DNA from: Leptonema illini DSM 21528
Lineage (GTDB): Bacteria > Spirochaetota > Leptospiria > Leptospirales > Leptonemataceae
Assembly: GCF_000243335.1 (NCBI RefSeq)
Contig: NZ_JH597773.1
Coordinates: forward strand, 3,618,115 to 3,682,114
Direction: 5' to 3'
DNA: 64,000 nucleotides
Part shown: positions 51,447-60,353 of the stretch, piece after piece
Position numbering within the stretch: position 1 is the stretch's first letter
Layout: each line of letters starts with the position of its first letter
Made by a program: the position numbers and the translations under genes
Notes under the pieces: generated by a model
What the model saw: the letters and a program-made list of their open reading frames with translations, nothing else
Told to the model about the DNA's origin: nothing
The model's database searches: none

Positions 51447-53117
51447 TCAATCTTTCTTTTTGAAAAGTCCGATGATACGTTGCAGCAGAGAAGGCTTCTT
51501 CACCGGCTCTCTCTGTTCGCGACGTGAATCACGACGCTGGTCCCTGCGCTGATCGCCCCGACCACGATTGTCGCGATCCTGGCGACCGCGTCCCTGCGAG
51601 CCCCGGCCCGAATCACGACGGGAGTCGTTGCGACCGCCTCGTCTCGATTCGCCCTGTCGGGAATCGCCCGGCCTGGAGTCGCCCGGACGAGCCGGTCCTC
51701 TCTGCCCGTCACGAGCCTGGCCCGCAACGCCCTCAATCGTCGCCTCGCGTCCCTGATTGTTCTTTTTACGACGACGCTTCTTCTTACCCGTTTGCTCGCC
51801 TGACTCGCCGGCAACGGCGGCCTCGGGCCTTGCAGGCCGCTCACCGCTGCGGCGATCGGAACCCTGACCACGTCCACCGCGGGTATCGCGTCCGCCGCGA
51901 CGGTTTCCGTCTGACAGGCGATCTCCGCGCGGACGGCGATCGCTTTCGTTCAGGCGCTCCTCTTCGGGAACGCTGATCGGCGACGGCGCCGGAAAGATAA
52001 ACATCTCGGGATCGATGGCATCGACGGGAATCTTATGTTCGAGAAGGATCTCGATGCGCGGAAGGCATTCATAGTCCATCTCGGAGCAGAACGAAATCGC
52101 CGTGCCTTCTTTGCCCGCTCGCGCCGTTCGTCCGATACGATGCACGTAGGATTCGGCGTCTTGCGGAAGGTCATAGTTAAAAACGTGTGTGATGTCGTCG
52201 ATGTCGAGGCCGCGGCTGGCGACGTCGGTGGCGACAAGAACGTTATACTTTCCGAGCTTGAACGACTTGAGCAGATGGATGCGCTTCTTCTGATCGAGAA
52301 GCGAACTGATGCCCGTCGCATGCACTCCGTATTTGCCGAGTACACGCACGATGTCCTGCACGCGATGACGTGAGTTTGTGAAAACGATGCCTTTGATATC
52401 GGGAATGCTGCGGATCAGATTCACAAGATAGGGCATCTTTTCATCGATGCTCAGATGATAGAGGCTCTGCTTGATCTTCTCGACTTCGACCTGATCGGTA
52501 TCGATCTTGATATGCTCGGGCTCTTCCATGAAGTCGGTGATGAGGCGCATCACATAATACGACATGGTGGCCGTGAAAAGCATGATCTGCGAGTTCTCGG
52601 GGATGGCGCGCATCACGTATCGGATGTCGCGTATAAATCCCATGTCGAACATGCGGTCGGCTTCGTCGAGAACGAGCACCTTCATCGTCTCGACGGGGAT
52701 CTTCTTCTGTTTCATGAAGTCGATCAGTCGGCCCGGCGTGGCGACGATAAAGTGCGGCATGGCCGCAAGCTCTTTCTCCTGCCTGTTGTAGCCTTCGCCG
52801 CCGTAGACGGTGGCCACACGAAGCGGATGAGCGGCCGTAAGCCGTACGAGCTCTTCTGAGATTTGAACGCAGAGCTCACGCGTGGGGGCGAGGATAATGC
52901 ATGTGGGAGTGTCGATTTTCTCGCTGTAGATTCGATTCAGAATGGGCAGAAGGAAGGCAAGGGTCTTACCGGTTCCTGTCTGCGATATGCCTACGATATT
53001 TTTACCGGCTGAGCCGGGGGCAAAACACTGTATCTGAATGGGGGTGGGAGTCTCGAAGCCAAGTCTGTCAATGGAATTGAGGAGTTCGGGCTCCAGACCG
53101 AGGTCCCGGAATGTCAT
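51447..53117 (-). CDS. DEAD-box RNA helicase with Arg/Gly-rich tail
   Basis: A 556-residue ATP-dependent RNA helicase. The core is complete: Q motif 'GFETPTPIQIQCF', Walker A 'GISQTGTGKTLAF', 'PTRELCVQ', 'VLDEADRM' (DEAD), 'LFTATMS' (SAT), 'VATDVASRGLDID' and 'HRIGRTARAGKEG'. The core ends near residue 370. The C-terminal ~180 residues are low-complexity Arg/Gly/Asp/Ser ('RRGGRDTRGGRGQGSDRRSG', 'RGGRNDSRRDSGRGSQGRGR') and end in a short amphipathic 'LLQRIIGLFKKKD'. RhlE-like in type. It probably acts on rRNA or in cold adaptation. Confidence 0.93.
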   Translation of the reverse strand: MTFRDLGLEPELLNSIDRLGFETPTPIQIQCFAPGSAGKNIVGISQTGTGKTLAFLLPILNRIYSEKIDTPTCIILAPTRELCVQISEELVRLTAAHPLRVATVYGGEGYNRQEKELAAMPHFIVATPGRLIDFMKQKKIPVETMKVLVLDEADRMFDMGFIRDIRYVMRAIPENSQIMLFTATMSYYVMRLITDFMEEPEHIKIDTDQVEVEKIKQSLYHLSIDEKMPYLVNLIRSIPDIKGIVFTNSRHRVQDIVRVLGKYGVHATGISSLLDQKKRIHLLKSFKLGKYNVLVATDVASRGLDIDDITHVFNYDLPQDAESYVHRIGRTARAGKEGTAISFCSEMDYECLPRIEILLEHKIPVDAIDPEMFIFPAPSPISVPEEERLNESDRRPRGDRLSDGNRRGGRDTRGGRGQGSDRRSGERPARPEAAVAGESGEQTGKKKRRRKKNNQGREATIEGVAGQARDGQRGPARPGDSRPGDSRQGESRRGGRNDSRRDSGRGSQGRGRQDRDNRGRGDQRRDQRRDSRREQREPVKKPSLLQRIIGLFKKKD

Positions 53118-53163
53118 ACTGACACATCGTGTTTGAACGGCATCCTGTCAATGTCGATTCCGG

Positions 53164-53192
53164 TTGACGTACCGGTCTCAATACCTTACCAT
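53164..53192 (+). promoter_or_regulatory. Candidate sigma-70-type promoter
   Basis: TTGACG (53164-53169), 17-bp spacer, TACCAT (53187-53192). The predicted transcription start (~53199) nearly coincides with the ATG at 53200, which would make the mRNA leaderless; no strong ribosome-binding site precedes that ATG. Confidence 0.35.
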
Positions 53193-53199
53193 AACAGAG

Positions 53200-54048
53200 A
53201 TGTTACGTCACTCTTTCTTGATTTCTGCCGTATTCTTCGGTGTTTTTAGCTCTTCTCAGCTCTTATCGGCCCCTGAGCCCGGTTCATCTCTGCGATTGAA
53301 ACGCATCGTTCAGACCGGAGTCATCAAGATCGGCCTGCAGAAGATTCAACCGCTCTATCTCGAAGAAGAGAGCCGTCCGGGCATCGACGTCGAGCTGGCG
53401 CATCGCATCGCCGCCGATCTTGGAGTGAAGGCCGAGATCGTCATAGGCACGCCGGAAGAGCTGATCGAGCGCGTAACTAAAGGCACGATCGATCTCAGCC
53501 TCGGCGGGTTATCGTCGACGGTGAATCGTGGATTGCAGGTGCGCTTTACAGGTCCGTACATCCTCGTCACGCCGGCCGGTCTGCTGAACCGACTGAAGAT
53601 TCCCGAAGAGTCCGCATCGATCGACTTCCCGAAACGTCAGATCAATTCGCTGCGTGATATTCAGATTCCAGGAAAACTCGTCGTCGGAGTAAGAGCGGGA
53701 AGCACAAACGAACAGATCCTGAAGGCCGATGCGAAGTTCTCGACTTTTCATATCGAAACCTTCGCGACTAACCTTGACATCCTGACGGCGCTTGATAAGA
53801 ACCAGATCGATCTGCTTGTCGCCGACGACATATGGATTCGATCCGCCCTGAAGAATCGGCCCGATATCGTCTCTCGTTTTCAACCCATCCTTGGCCCTTA
53901 CAGCGAAGAGCATCTGAGCATCGCCGTGCCTCCAGGCGACGCCGAATACTGGATGCTCATCGACTTCATGGTCAAAGAGTATCGTCGCACCGGCGTGATC
54001 ACGCAGATCCTCGAACGATATATCGACGTCACGCGCGACGTACGTTGA
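53200..54048 (+). CDS. Periplasmic solute-binding protein, family 3
   Basis: A 282-residue amino-acid-type binding protein: signal peptide 'FLISAVFFGVFSSSQLLS', then the family-3 two-lobed domain ('IVQTGVIKIGLQKIQPLYLE', 'GIDVELAHRIAADLGVKAEI', 'TKGTIDLSLGGLSSTVNRGL', 'FTGPYILVTPAGLLNR', 'LVVGVRAGSTNEQIL', 'LTALDKNQIDLLVADDIWIR'). The first ATG is at 53200. No ABC permease or ATPase adjoins it. It is followed after 9 bp by a porin gene, so the two may act together in uptake. Confidence 0.86.
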   Translation: MLRHSFLISAVFFGVFSSSQLLSAPEPGSSLRLKRIVQTGVIKIGLQKIQPLYLEEESRPGIDVELAHRIAADLGVKAEIVIGTPEELIERVTKGTIDLSLGGLSSTVNRGLQVRFTGPYILVTPAGLLNRLKIPEESASIDFPKRQINSLRDIQIPGKLVVGVRAGSTNEQILKADAKFSTFHIETFATNLDILTALDKNQIDLLVADDIWIRSALKNRPDIVSRFQPILGPYSEEHLSIAVPPGDAEYWMLIDFMVKEYRRTGVITQILERYIDVTRDVR

Positions 54049-54057
54049 GGGGGATGA

Positions 54058-55638
54058 ATGCGTCGGATTCTGTTTTTCAGTATTGCCATCAGTCTTTCCG
54101 TTCCCGTTTCTGTTTTCGCTCAATCCGCCGAAAAGCGCTTTAACTATAACGGCGACATGCTTGTGCGCGGGTTTTATACTTCGCGGGATCTTCCGCTTGA
54201 GCGTGTGACGAAGGAGCCGTGTCCGAATCCGGCAGAGGCAGGCAAGGCAGAAGCGGTGCAGTCGCCGTGCCAGGAGGCGAAGGATTTCTATACGGCACGC
54301 TTTCGGTTAAACATGATCTTTACGCCGAACGCCTATGCCGACATCTATTATGGGCTTGAGGTCGGCGACATCACCTTCGGACAGGACAGATCCAGTAAGA
54401 CGGGACCGGGCTCGGGCGGCAAAGGAGCTGACGCGGTGAATCTGGAAACGCGTGAGATGCGACTGCGCTTTCATAACGAGGACCGCACGATTCATTTCGA
54501 TTCGGGGCTCTTTCCAGTCGGCTCGCCGGCCGGTCTTGTTCTGGCCACAAGCGGAGCGGGCTTTCGTCTTGAAAGCGAGGCGAAGTCTCTCTATTCGAGC
54601 TTTCAGCTCGTTTATCTGCGGCAATCCGACGATTCGATCAAAGACGGCGACCAGAACGGATACAACGACGATACCTTCAAGGACGTTAACCTTCTCTACG
54701 GCAACTGGCGCTTCTTCGGTTTTCAGGATTGGAACTTCGATAGCTACGCCATCTACAGGCGTGATCCGACCGAGTACGATGATAGCGGTAATCTGCGCGA
54801 TACGTCGCAGCTCTACTGGACCGGATCGCAGGTGCGTTATACGAAGGGCGATTTTTCGCTTATGTTGCACGGCGTCGCCAATGCTGGCATCGTATTGTCG
54901 ACGACGGACCGTGAGACGAGCGGATCGAACAATAAGTTCTATCAACCCTCAATTACGAACGACGGCAACATTCTCTGGACGGCGACCGATAGCGTCGATC
55001 TGCGAAAGGCGTCGTCGATCTACGAGAGCGAACGTCTCACGCTGATCGAGGAGGCCCGCAATGCCTTCCCGGCGAGCCGACGACGTTATCCTGTGCGTTC
55101 GGGGGCGGCGCAGTTCGAGATGTCTTATCGGGTGGCCGACGGTACGACGGTTTCTCTGTCGGGGGCCGGCGCAAGCGGTCGTTTGAACGCCGAGACCGAC
55201 GGAACGTCACAGGCCTACCGTACCGACCGATTTTTCACGGCCGGATCGGCCTTTCAATTCACCGAGATCGCCCTCGACACATCCGGAGGTTATACAATCT
55301 TCCGTAACGGAGAGCTGACAGGCTTGCGAGCCTACAAGCTCGAATGGAAACAGAAATTCACGACGACCATTGAAGGCAGGACTTCTTACACGCATATCCG
55401 CTCCGCACACGGGCTGGACGGGCAATATAACCAGTTCTACGGCTGGTGGAAGGGTCCGCCGTCCAGCGATATCGGTAACGAATGGAATGTCGTCGTTGAC
55501 TGGCGTCCGTTTGCTCAATTCGTGCTTACCGCAAAGGCGGCCATCTTTCTGCCGGGGCGTGGCTATCGTTTTTTACAAGATGCCGAGCATGGCAGCGCGA
55601 TCCGGGAGTATTCGATCTATTTATTGCAGCGGTTTTGA
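54058..55638 (+). CDS. Outer-membrane beta-barrel porin-like protein
   Basis: A 526-residue exported protein (GAGGGGGA before ATG 54058; signal peptide 'LFFSIAISLSVPVSVFA'). Alternating aromatic/polar strands run throughout ('FNYNGDMLVRGFYTS', 'ARFRLNMIFTPNAYADIYYG', 'FQDWNFDSYAIYRRD'). It ends in 'YSIYLLQRF', a terminal aromatic residue typical of outer-membrane barrels. Two cysteines in a loop near residues ~55-70 may form a disulphide. It resembles alginate-export-type 16-18-strand barrels, but the family assignment is tentative. Confidence 0.8.
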   Translation: MRRILFFSIAISLSVPVSVFAQSAEKRFNYNGDMLVRGFYTSRDLPLERVTKEPCPNPAEAGKAEAVQSPCQEAKDFYTARFRLNMIFTPNAYADIYYGLEVGDITFGQDRSSKTGPGSGGKGADAVNLETREMRLRFHNEDRTIHFDSGLFPVGSPAGLVLATSGAGFRLESEAKSLYSSFQLVYLRQSDDSIKDGDQNGYNDDTFKDVNLLYGNWRFFGFQDWNFDSYAIYRRDPTEYDDSGNLRDTSQLYWTGSQVRYTKGDFSLMLHGVANAGIVLSTTDRETSGSNNKFYQPSITNDGNILWTATDSVDLRKASSIYESERLTLIEEARNAFPASRRRYPVRSGAAQFEMSYRVADGTTVSLSGAGASGRLNAETDGTSQAYRTDRFFTAGSAFQFTEIALDTSGGYTIFRNGELTGLRAYKLEWKQKFTTTIEGRTSYTHIRSAHGLDGQYNQFYGWWKGPPSSDIGNEWNVVVDWRPFAQFVLTAKAAIFLPGRGYRFLQDAEHGSAIREYSIYLLQRF

Positions 55639-55640
55639 GT

Positions 55641-56192
55641 ATGGACGATAGTAAGAGCGCACTTGTTGTCATTGACGCTCAAAGAGATTTTCTCGATGAA
55701 GAAGGGCCCTATGCGCGACGTCATAAGGGAATAGCTTCCATGCGACATACTGCCATGCGTATTGCGATGCTCTTAAAGCAGCCTCCCGTCCCTGTCGTTG
55801 CCGTCATCGCTCATTACCGACCGGATCAGTTCGCAGAGGGTCTTTCTCTTTGCATTCGAGACACATCCGGCGTTGAGCCCGCACTGGAATTACCGAAAGA
55901 TCTGCCGACCTTTGTGAAACATGAGCACAGCGCCTTCAGTTCGGCTCCGTTTTTACAGTATCTGGCCGATCAACAGATCAAGCGCCTCTTTCTCGCTGGA
56001 TTCTTGATAGAATACTGTGTTCGGGCCACGGCACTTGATGCATTAGCGGCCGGATTTGCTGTTGTCATCGTTGAGGATCTGGTCGATACTGCCGATGACG
56101 TTCAGCAAAGAAAAGAGAAGACAATCACTGAGTTGCGAGGGGCGGGAATAGCGAGCTGTATATCGATCGATGTACCGGTGGCCAGCTTATGA
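55641..56192 (+). CDS. Isochorismatase-family cysteine hydrolase
   Basis: A 183-residue cytoplasmic hydrolase. The D-K-C catalytic triad is visible: 'LVVIDAQRDFLDEEGP' (Asp ~10), 'FVKHEHSAFSSAPF' (Lys) and 'LIEYCVRATALDALAAGF' (Cys). Nicotinamidase-like members share this layout. The ATG at 55641 lies just after the porin stop; a TTG overlapping that stop is possible. It overlaps the next gene by 4 bp. Confidence 0.87.
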   Translation: MDDSKSALVVIDAQRDFLDEEGPYARRHKGIASMRHTAMRIAMLLKQPPVPVVAVIAHYRPDQFAEGLSLCIRDTSGVEPALELPKDLPTFVKHEHSAFSSAPFLQYLADQQIKRLFLAGFLIEYCVRATALDALAAGFAVVIVEDLVDTADDVQQRKEKTITELRGAGIASCISIDVPVASL

Positions 56193-56890
56193 ACATATCA
56201 ATCCGACCGATGGTTTCCATTCTACTATATGTATTGCTCTCTCCTTTTCTCGCATCATGCATGTCAGGCCTTGAAAGAGATGTGAGGGTCCGCTTCAAGC
56301 AGTACTCGCCGGGCATGACCTCCCTGATTGAAGAAGCTCAGAGAAGAGTTCAGGCCGAGCCCAGCCGAATTAAACTGCAAACAGTGCGCAACAGATTCCT
56401 CTCAATCACGGCTGAAGATCATGGCCGACAGATCTGCGCCGTAGTGTCGTATTATCTACTGTTGAAGTACAGCGATGCCGATCTACCGGACTTCCCCGAC
56501 TTCTATTTGCGTGCCATTGATGAGGGCATTATTTCAGAGACGAAATCAAAAGATTTTCCGCCCGGTTTTGCTCTCCTGGCTGGTCCCGATGCAGCAGCAA
56601 GGCTTGTAGAGCGTTACAGGGTGAAGGGCCATCCTGTTAACCTGCAACGGTCAGAAGAACCTGACCGATTTGATGCCTTGCTCTCAAGCCGAAGCAAGTA
56701 TGCCGTGTTCGGTCGCGTCGATGAGAACTATGACGGGCACTATTTTCTCGTTTACGTTGACGACGAAGGAATGCTTCGCTATGCCGATGCCTTGAATACC
56801 CACAAATTCGGAACTGTCGTGGAAGAGCGGCCAAGAACCGTAGCATTCCTCGATATCAATGAGCCCTCGCCCGAAGACGAAGGCCCTTGA
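56189..56890 (+). CDS. Lipoprotein with papain-like (C39-type) cysteine-peptidase features
   Basis: A 233-residue lipoprotein with lipobox 'LSPFLASCMS' (Cys ~24). 'GRQICAVVSYYLLLKY' (Cys ~83 at a helix start), 'YDGHYFLVYVDDEGMLRYAD' (His ~190) and 'ADALNTHK' are placed as the Cys, His and Asp/Asn of papain-fold peptidases of the C39/BtrH kind. This is a structural inference. It may be a protease or a catalytically silent relative. Confidence 0.55.
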   Translation: MNISIRPMVSILLYVLLSPFLASCMSGLERDVRVRFKQYSPGMTSLIEEAQRRVQAEPSRIKLQTVRNRFLSITAEDHGRQICAVVSYYLLLKYSDADLPDFPDFYLRAIDEGIISETKSKDFPPGFALLAGPDAAARLVERYRVKGHPVNLQRSEEPDRFDALLSSRSKYAVFGRVDENYDGHYFLVYVDDEGMLRYADALNTHKFGTVVEERPRTVAFLDINEPSPEDEGP

Positions 56891-56905
56891 TGATAACGAT
56901 GCAGA

Positions 56906-57523
56906 TTATCGCGAATACTTCGCCGTGATCGAGCCTTCGGCAAGCTTCATCTGATTGATCATAAATCCGACAAGGGCCGGAGAGGCATTGCCGTCCAGTG
57001 GCAGTTTATCGCTTAATGCGAAGACTCTGAGGATGTAGCGGTGCTCTCCATGACCGACAGGAGGGCAGGCTCCGGCAAACGCTGCGGCGCCTCCGTCATT
57101 CCGGGCCATGGTAGCGCCGGGTGGCAGCGTGCTCGCATTCTTGCCTGCGTCGGCCTTGAGAGACGTCACCGAAGCGGGAATATTGAAGACGACCCAGTGC
57201 CAGAAGCCGCTGCCTGTCGGAGCATCGGGATCGTAGATGGAGACGGCATAGAACTTCGTATCGGCCGGCGCTCCGTTCCATTGCACGTCGGGCGAGATGT
57301 TCTTGCCCGTGCATCCGAAGGTATTCGCAACCTGATCGTCGGCGAGTCGCTGGCCTTGTTTGAAGGCCTGGCTGCTTACGGTTAACGCCGGAACGGATCG
57401 CTCGGCCGGAGCGGAGGCACAGGCTTGCAGAATAAAAGCGGCGGCCGTTACGGCAAGCCAGGTCGCTACGGTATGAGACCTCTTTGCTGATCGCAAGAGG
57501 CGCAGTGTGTTCAGGGATTGCAT
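56906..57523 (-). CDS. PEBP (YbhB/YbcL) family lipoprotein
   Basis: A 205-residue phosphatidylethanolamine-binding-like protein (start 57523; a TTG at 57604 overlapping the upstream stop is the alternative). Lipobox 'FILQACASA'. Family motifs: 'NTFGCTGKNISPDVQWNGAP', 'YDPDAPTGSGFWHWVVFNIP' and 'ACPPVGHGEHRYILRVFALS'. Bacterial members are envelope proteins with unclear ligands. It lies downstream of the aldo/keto reductase gene in the same direction. Confidence 0.9.
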   Translation of the reverse strand: MQSLNTLRLLRSAKRSHTVATWLAVTAAAFILQACASAPAERSVPALTVSSQAFKQGQRLADDQVANTFGCTGKNISPDVQWNGAPADTKFYAVSIYDPDAPTGSGFWHWVVFNIPASVTSLKADAGKNASTLPPGATMARNDGGAAAFAGACPPVGHGEHRYILRVFALSDKLPLDGNASPALVGFMINQMKLAEGSITAKYSR

Positions 57524-57600
57524 GACAGGAAAGAAGCGACGGAGCCCGAAACGGCAAGGGTTTTTCGAGCTCTCTCGTTTGTTGAGTCGATCACTGCATA

Positions 57601-58539
57601 TCAATAGGCGCTTGCGGCATCGAGCAGCTTCAACGCCTCTGCATCGAGCTTTACGTCCAGAGCGGCGATAAGAGCGTCGAGTTGCTCCGTCGTCGTCGCA
57701 CTGACGATAGGCGCCGTTACGGCCGGGCGACTGAGCAGCCAGGCGAGTGCGATCTGCGCCGGAGTCGCATGAACGTTAGCCGCCACCGTATCAAGCGCAC
57801 CCAGAATGCGAAGCCCGCGATCGTTCATGTACTTTTTCATGCCTCCGCCACGGGCGCTTTTCGAGAAATCCGCCTCGGAGCGATACTTGCCCGTAAGAAA
57901 TCCCGCCGCCAGAGAGAAATAGGGGATGACTGCCAGCCCCTGCTCTTTGCTGACTGCGGCAAGGTCGGTCTCGAAGTCCTGCCGTTCATAGAGATTATAA
58001 TGCGGCTGTAACGTCTGGAATACGGCGTAGTTCTTAGATTTCGCAATTCCCTGAGCCTCACGCAGGCGGGCGCCTGAATAGTTCGAAGCACCGATGGCCT
58101 TTACCTTGCCCGCCTTCACAAGCGAATCAAATGCTTCGAGCGATTCCTCAAGAGGCGTCGCCGGATCATCCTGATGCGCCTGATAGAGATCGATACAGTC
58201 GATCTGAAGTCGCTGCAATGATTCATCGACCGATGCAAGGATGTGTTTCTTCGAGAGGCCTTTGCGATCGGGAGCCATTTCCATGCCGACCTTCGTTGCG
58301 ATGACGAGCTTCTCGCGCTTTCCTGATTGCTTGAGCCAGCGACCGATGATCGACTCAGAGATACCGGGCTTACCGATCCATCGAGCATACGTGTCGGCCG
58401 TATCGATGCAGTTCAGACCGCGATCGACAAGATGGTCGAGCATCCGGAACGATTGCGCTTCGTCGATGGTCCAGCCGAAGACGTTGCATCCGAAAACGAT
58501 GGGTGTGATGTTCGTATTTTCAAAAAGGGGGCGTTGCAT
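57601..58539 (-). CDS. Aldo/keto reductase
   Basis: A 312-residue NADPH-dependent TIM-barrel oxidoreductase. The catalytic tetrad is visible: Asp and Tyr in 'NCIDTADTYARWIGKPGISE', Lys in 'LVIATKVGMEMAP' and His in 'DLYQAHQDDPATPLEESLEA'. The cofactor-binding C-terminal part 'PAVTAPIVSATTTEQLDALI' is present. It resembles the general stress-type AKR group; the substrate is unknown. Confidence 0.93.
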   Translation of the reverse strand: MQRPLFENTNITPIVFGCNVFGWTIDEAQSFRMLDHLVDRGLNCIDTADTYARWIGKPGISESIIGRWLKQSGKREKLVIATKVGMEMAPDRKGLSKKHILASVDESLQRLQIDCIDLYQAHQDDPATPLEESLEAFDSLVKAGKVKAIGASNYSGARLREAQGIAKSKNYAVFQTLQPHYNLYERQDFETDLAAVSKEQGLAVIPYFSLAAGFLTGKYRSEADFSKSARGGGMKKYMNDRGLRILGALDTVAANVHATPAQIALAWLLSRPAVTAPIVSATTTEQLDALIAALDVKLDAEALKLLDAASAY

Positions 58540-58714
58540 GTTAACCTCTATGGACAGTATAAATAGAATGGGGTGCAGCGGGGAGGATTATTTCGAGGAT
58601 CGCAACGGAGACGGACGGTATGAGATCATGATTGAATACCGAAACGGCCGCCAGATCCGATACCTCGACAGAAATCTCGATAACTTCTATGATGCCCACG
58701 AAGTCGTTCCATGA
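58538..58714 (+). CDS. Small protein with two EF-hand/dockerin-like calcium loops
   Basis: A 58-residue frame beginning at ATG 58538 with AAGGGGG 6-7 nt upstream. Two Asp-rich loops are visible: 'EDRNGDGRYEIMIEYRNG' and 'YLDRNLDNFYDAHEVVP', the D-x-N-x-D pattern of bacterial EF-hand-like calcium-binding repeats. Its start overlaps the aldo/keto reductase start on the other strand by 2 bp. It may be a fragment of a larger repeat protein or a genuine small protein. Confidence 0.5.
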   Translation: MLTSMDSINRMGCSGEDYFEDRNGDGRYEIMIEYRNGRQIRYLDRNLDNFYDAHEVVP

Positions 58715-58777
58715 GTTCATTGTGCCGGCTGATCAATTAAGCATTGACGCCGGCGCTGAGCGTGCAATTCATAGAGT

Positions 58778-59116
58778 ATGCGTCGATTCCTGATCCTGAC
58801 GACAATCCTGCTTATTTCGTTGAATTCCTGTCTTTCTCTCGGAAATGCCGTGAACGGTACGCGCGGAGGCGAAAAGATTGCCGGTTCTGTCGTAACGGGT
58901 GGCTTCGACGGCTGGGCTGCCTCTGCGATGCTCAGATCTCCGGTGGGATGGGTTAGTACGGCCGGGGCTGTTTACGGAGGACTTACCGTAGTCGTTCTGT
59001 TACTGAACCTGAGTGGCGGCGTATCTGATCTGGTCGAATTGCGGGCCGATGTTCCGGCAGGCGGCACTGCAATGAAGCCGTCCGGTGAAAGCGGCCCGAT
59101 TGAAAGCAAGCAATAA
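58778..59116 (+). CDS. Small glycine-rich lipoprotein
   Basis: A 112-residue lipoprotein with lipobox 'LISLNSCLSL' (Cys ~18). The mature part is Gly/Ala-rich and weakly hydrophobic ('GSVVTGGFDGWAASAMLRSP', 'GWVSTAGAVYGGLTVVVLLL') and ends in a Pro/Ser/Lys tail. The stop lies 8 bp before the 3' end of the opposing tRNA gene. No family was recognised. Confidence 0.6.
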   Translation: MRRFLILTTILLISLNSCLSLGNAVNGTRGGEKIAGSVVTGGFDGWAASAMLRSPVGWVSTAGAVYGGLTVVVLLLNLSGGVSDLVELRADVPAGGTAMKPSGESGPIESKQ

Positions 59117-59124
59117 GAAGAACC

Positions 59125-59198
59125 TGCTCCGAGCAGGATTCGAACCTGCGACACCTGGATTCGAAGTCCAGTACTCTATCCAGCTGAGCTATCGGAGC
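59125..59198 (-). tRNA. tRNA-Arg (anticodon TCG)
   Basis: 74 nt on the minus strand: acceptor arms GCTCCGA/TCGGAGC with discriminator A, D arm with AGCTCAGCTGGATAGAG, anticodon stem CTGGA/TCCAG around loop CTTCGAA (anticodon TCG, decodes CGA and relatives), and T arm GCAGG-TTCGAAT-CCTGC. CCA is not encoded. Confidence 0.96.
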
Positions 59199-59408
59199 GG
59201 TACGTCAGAACGCCCTGCCTCAGCTCTCTGACAACCGCTTTTTAGATATTAGCCTGATTCCGGACGAACTTCTTTTCATTCTCAAAATCAAAAGCCTCAT
59301 TTTTCTAAAAGCAGCGGATTTTTCTTCTTGCTCGATTCCTGAATTCGTGTCGGTCTGGCGGCTCTAAAAATATACCCCTACCCGCTAAAGGTAGTAAGGA
59401 GGAAGAGT

Positions 59409-60353
59409 ATGCCACTTCAATCGCCCGGACTGATGTTTCGTAAGGCTTTAAATTTCCGCTACGCCGTCGGAGCCTTCAACGTGAATAATATGGAGATGCT
59501 GCAGGGTATCGTCGAGGCGGCGCGGGCTCTGCGTTCGCCCGTGATCTTGCAGGTTTCGGCCGGTGCGCGCAAATACGCCGGCCATGACTATCTGGTGAAG
59601 ATGGTGGAGGCGGCCGCGACGACCGACGTGCCCATCGCCCTGCATCTTGATCATGGCGCCGATTTCGAGATATGCAAGGCTGCCATCGACGGAGGCTTTA
59701 ATTCGGTGATGATCGACGGATCGCATCATGGTTTCGAAGAGAACATCCGGCTAACGCGACGCGTCGTTGATTATGCCGATGAGCGCGGCGTGTTTGTAGA
59801 GGCGGAGCTCGGCCAGCTTGCCGGCGTCGAGGACGACGTATCGGCCGAGCACAGCGTCTTTACAGATCCTGATCAGGCCGTGGAGTTTGTTCATCGAACC
59901 GGATGTCATTCGCTTGCCGTCGCCATCGGAACGAGTCACGGCGCATATAAGTTCAAAGGAGCGGCTCGTCTGGATTTCGAACGGTTGAGCCGGATTCATA
60001 CGCTCATGCCGGGTTATCCGCTTGTGCTGCACGGCGCTTCGTCGGTACCGGCTGCCCTCATCGAAGAAGCGAACCGATACGGAGCGAAAATCGAAGACGC
60101 ACAGGGCATTCCCGAAGAGATGCTGCGAGAAGCGACGACGATGGGAGTGGCGAAGATCAACATCGACACCGACCTGCGTCTTGCAGCCGTGATGGCGCTG
60201 CGTCGTGCGATGGCGGGTAACCCGGCGGAGTTTGATCCGCGCAAGTTTTTCGGTCCGGTGCGCGACGCCATCCGCGAGATCGTGCAGCATAAGATGAAGA
60301 ACGTACTCGGAAGCGCCGGTCGCGCCGATGACGTTATCGGAGCGGCGTCATGA
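59409..60353 (+). CDS. fba: Class II fructose-bisphosphate aldolase
   Basis: Zn-dependent aldolase of 314 residues, strong AAGGAGGAA upstream. Metal and catalytic motifs: 'IALHLDHGADFEICKAAIDG', 'FNSVMIDGSHHGFEENI', 'VEAELGQLAGVEDD', 'AVAIGTSHGAYKF', 'PLVLHGASSVPAALI' and 'VAKINIDTDLRLA'. It acts on fructose-1,6-bisphosphate in glycolysis and on FBP and sedoheptulose-bisphosphate in the Calvin cycle. It heads the operon with rpe, glpX and prk, which points to the second role. The 210 bp upstream (59199-59408) must hold the operon promoter; no clear -35/-10 pair stands out. Confidence 0.94.
   Translation: MPLQSPGLMFRKALNFRYAVGAFNVNNMEMLQGIVEAARALRSPVILQVSAGARKYAGHDYLVKMVEAAATTDVPIALHLDHGADFEICKAAIDGGFNSVMIDGSHHGFEENIRLTRRVVDYADERGVFVEAELGQLAGVEDDVSAEHSVFTDPDQAVEFVHRTGCHSLAVAIGTSHGAYKFKGAARLDFERLSRIHTLMPGYPLVLHGASSVPAALIEEANRYGAKIEDAQGIPEEMLREATTMGVAKINIDTDLRLAAVMALRRAMAGNPAEFDPRKFFGPVRDAIREIVQHKMKNVLGSAGRADDVIGAAS

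Noticed and set aside
51500-51976. Overlapping frames over the helicase tail
   Set aside because: Arg/Gly repeat codons leave all frames open; only the helicase frame continues from a real domain.
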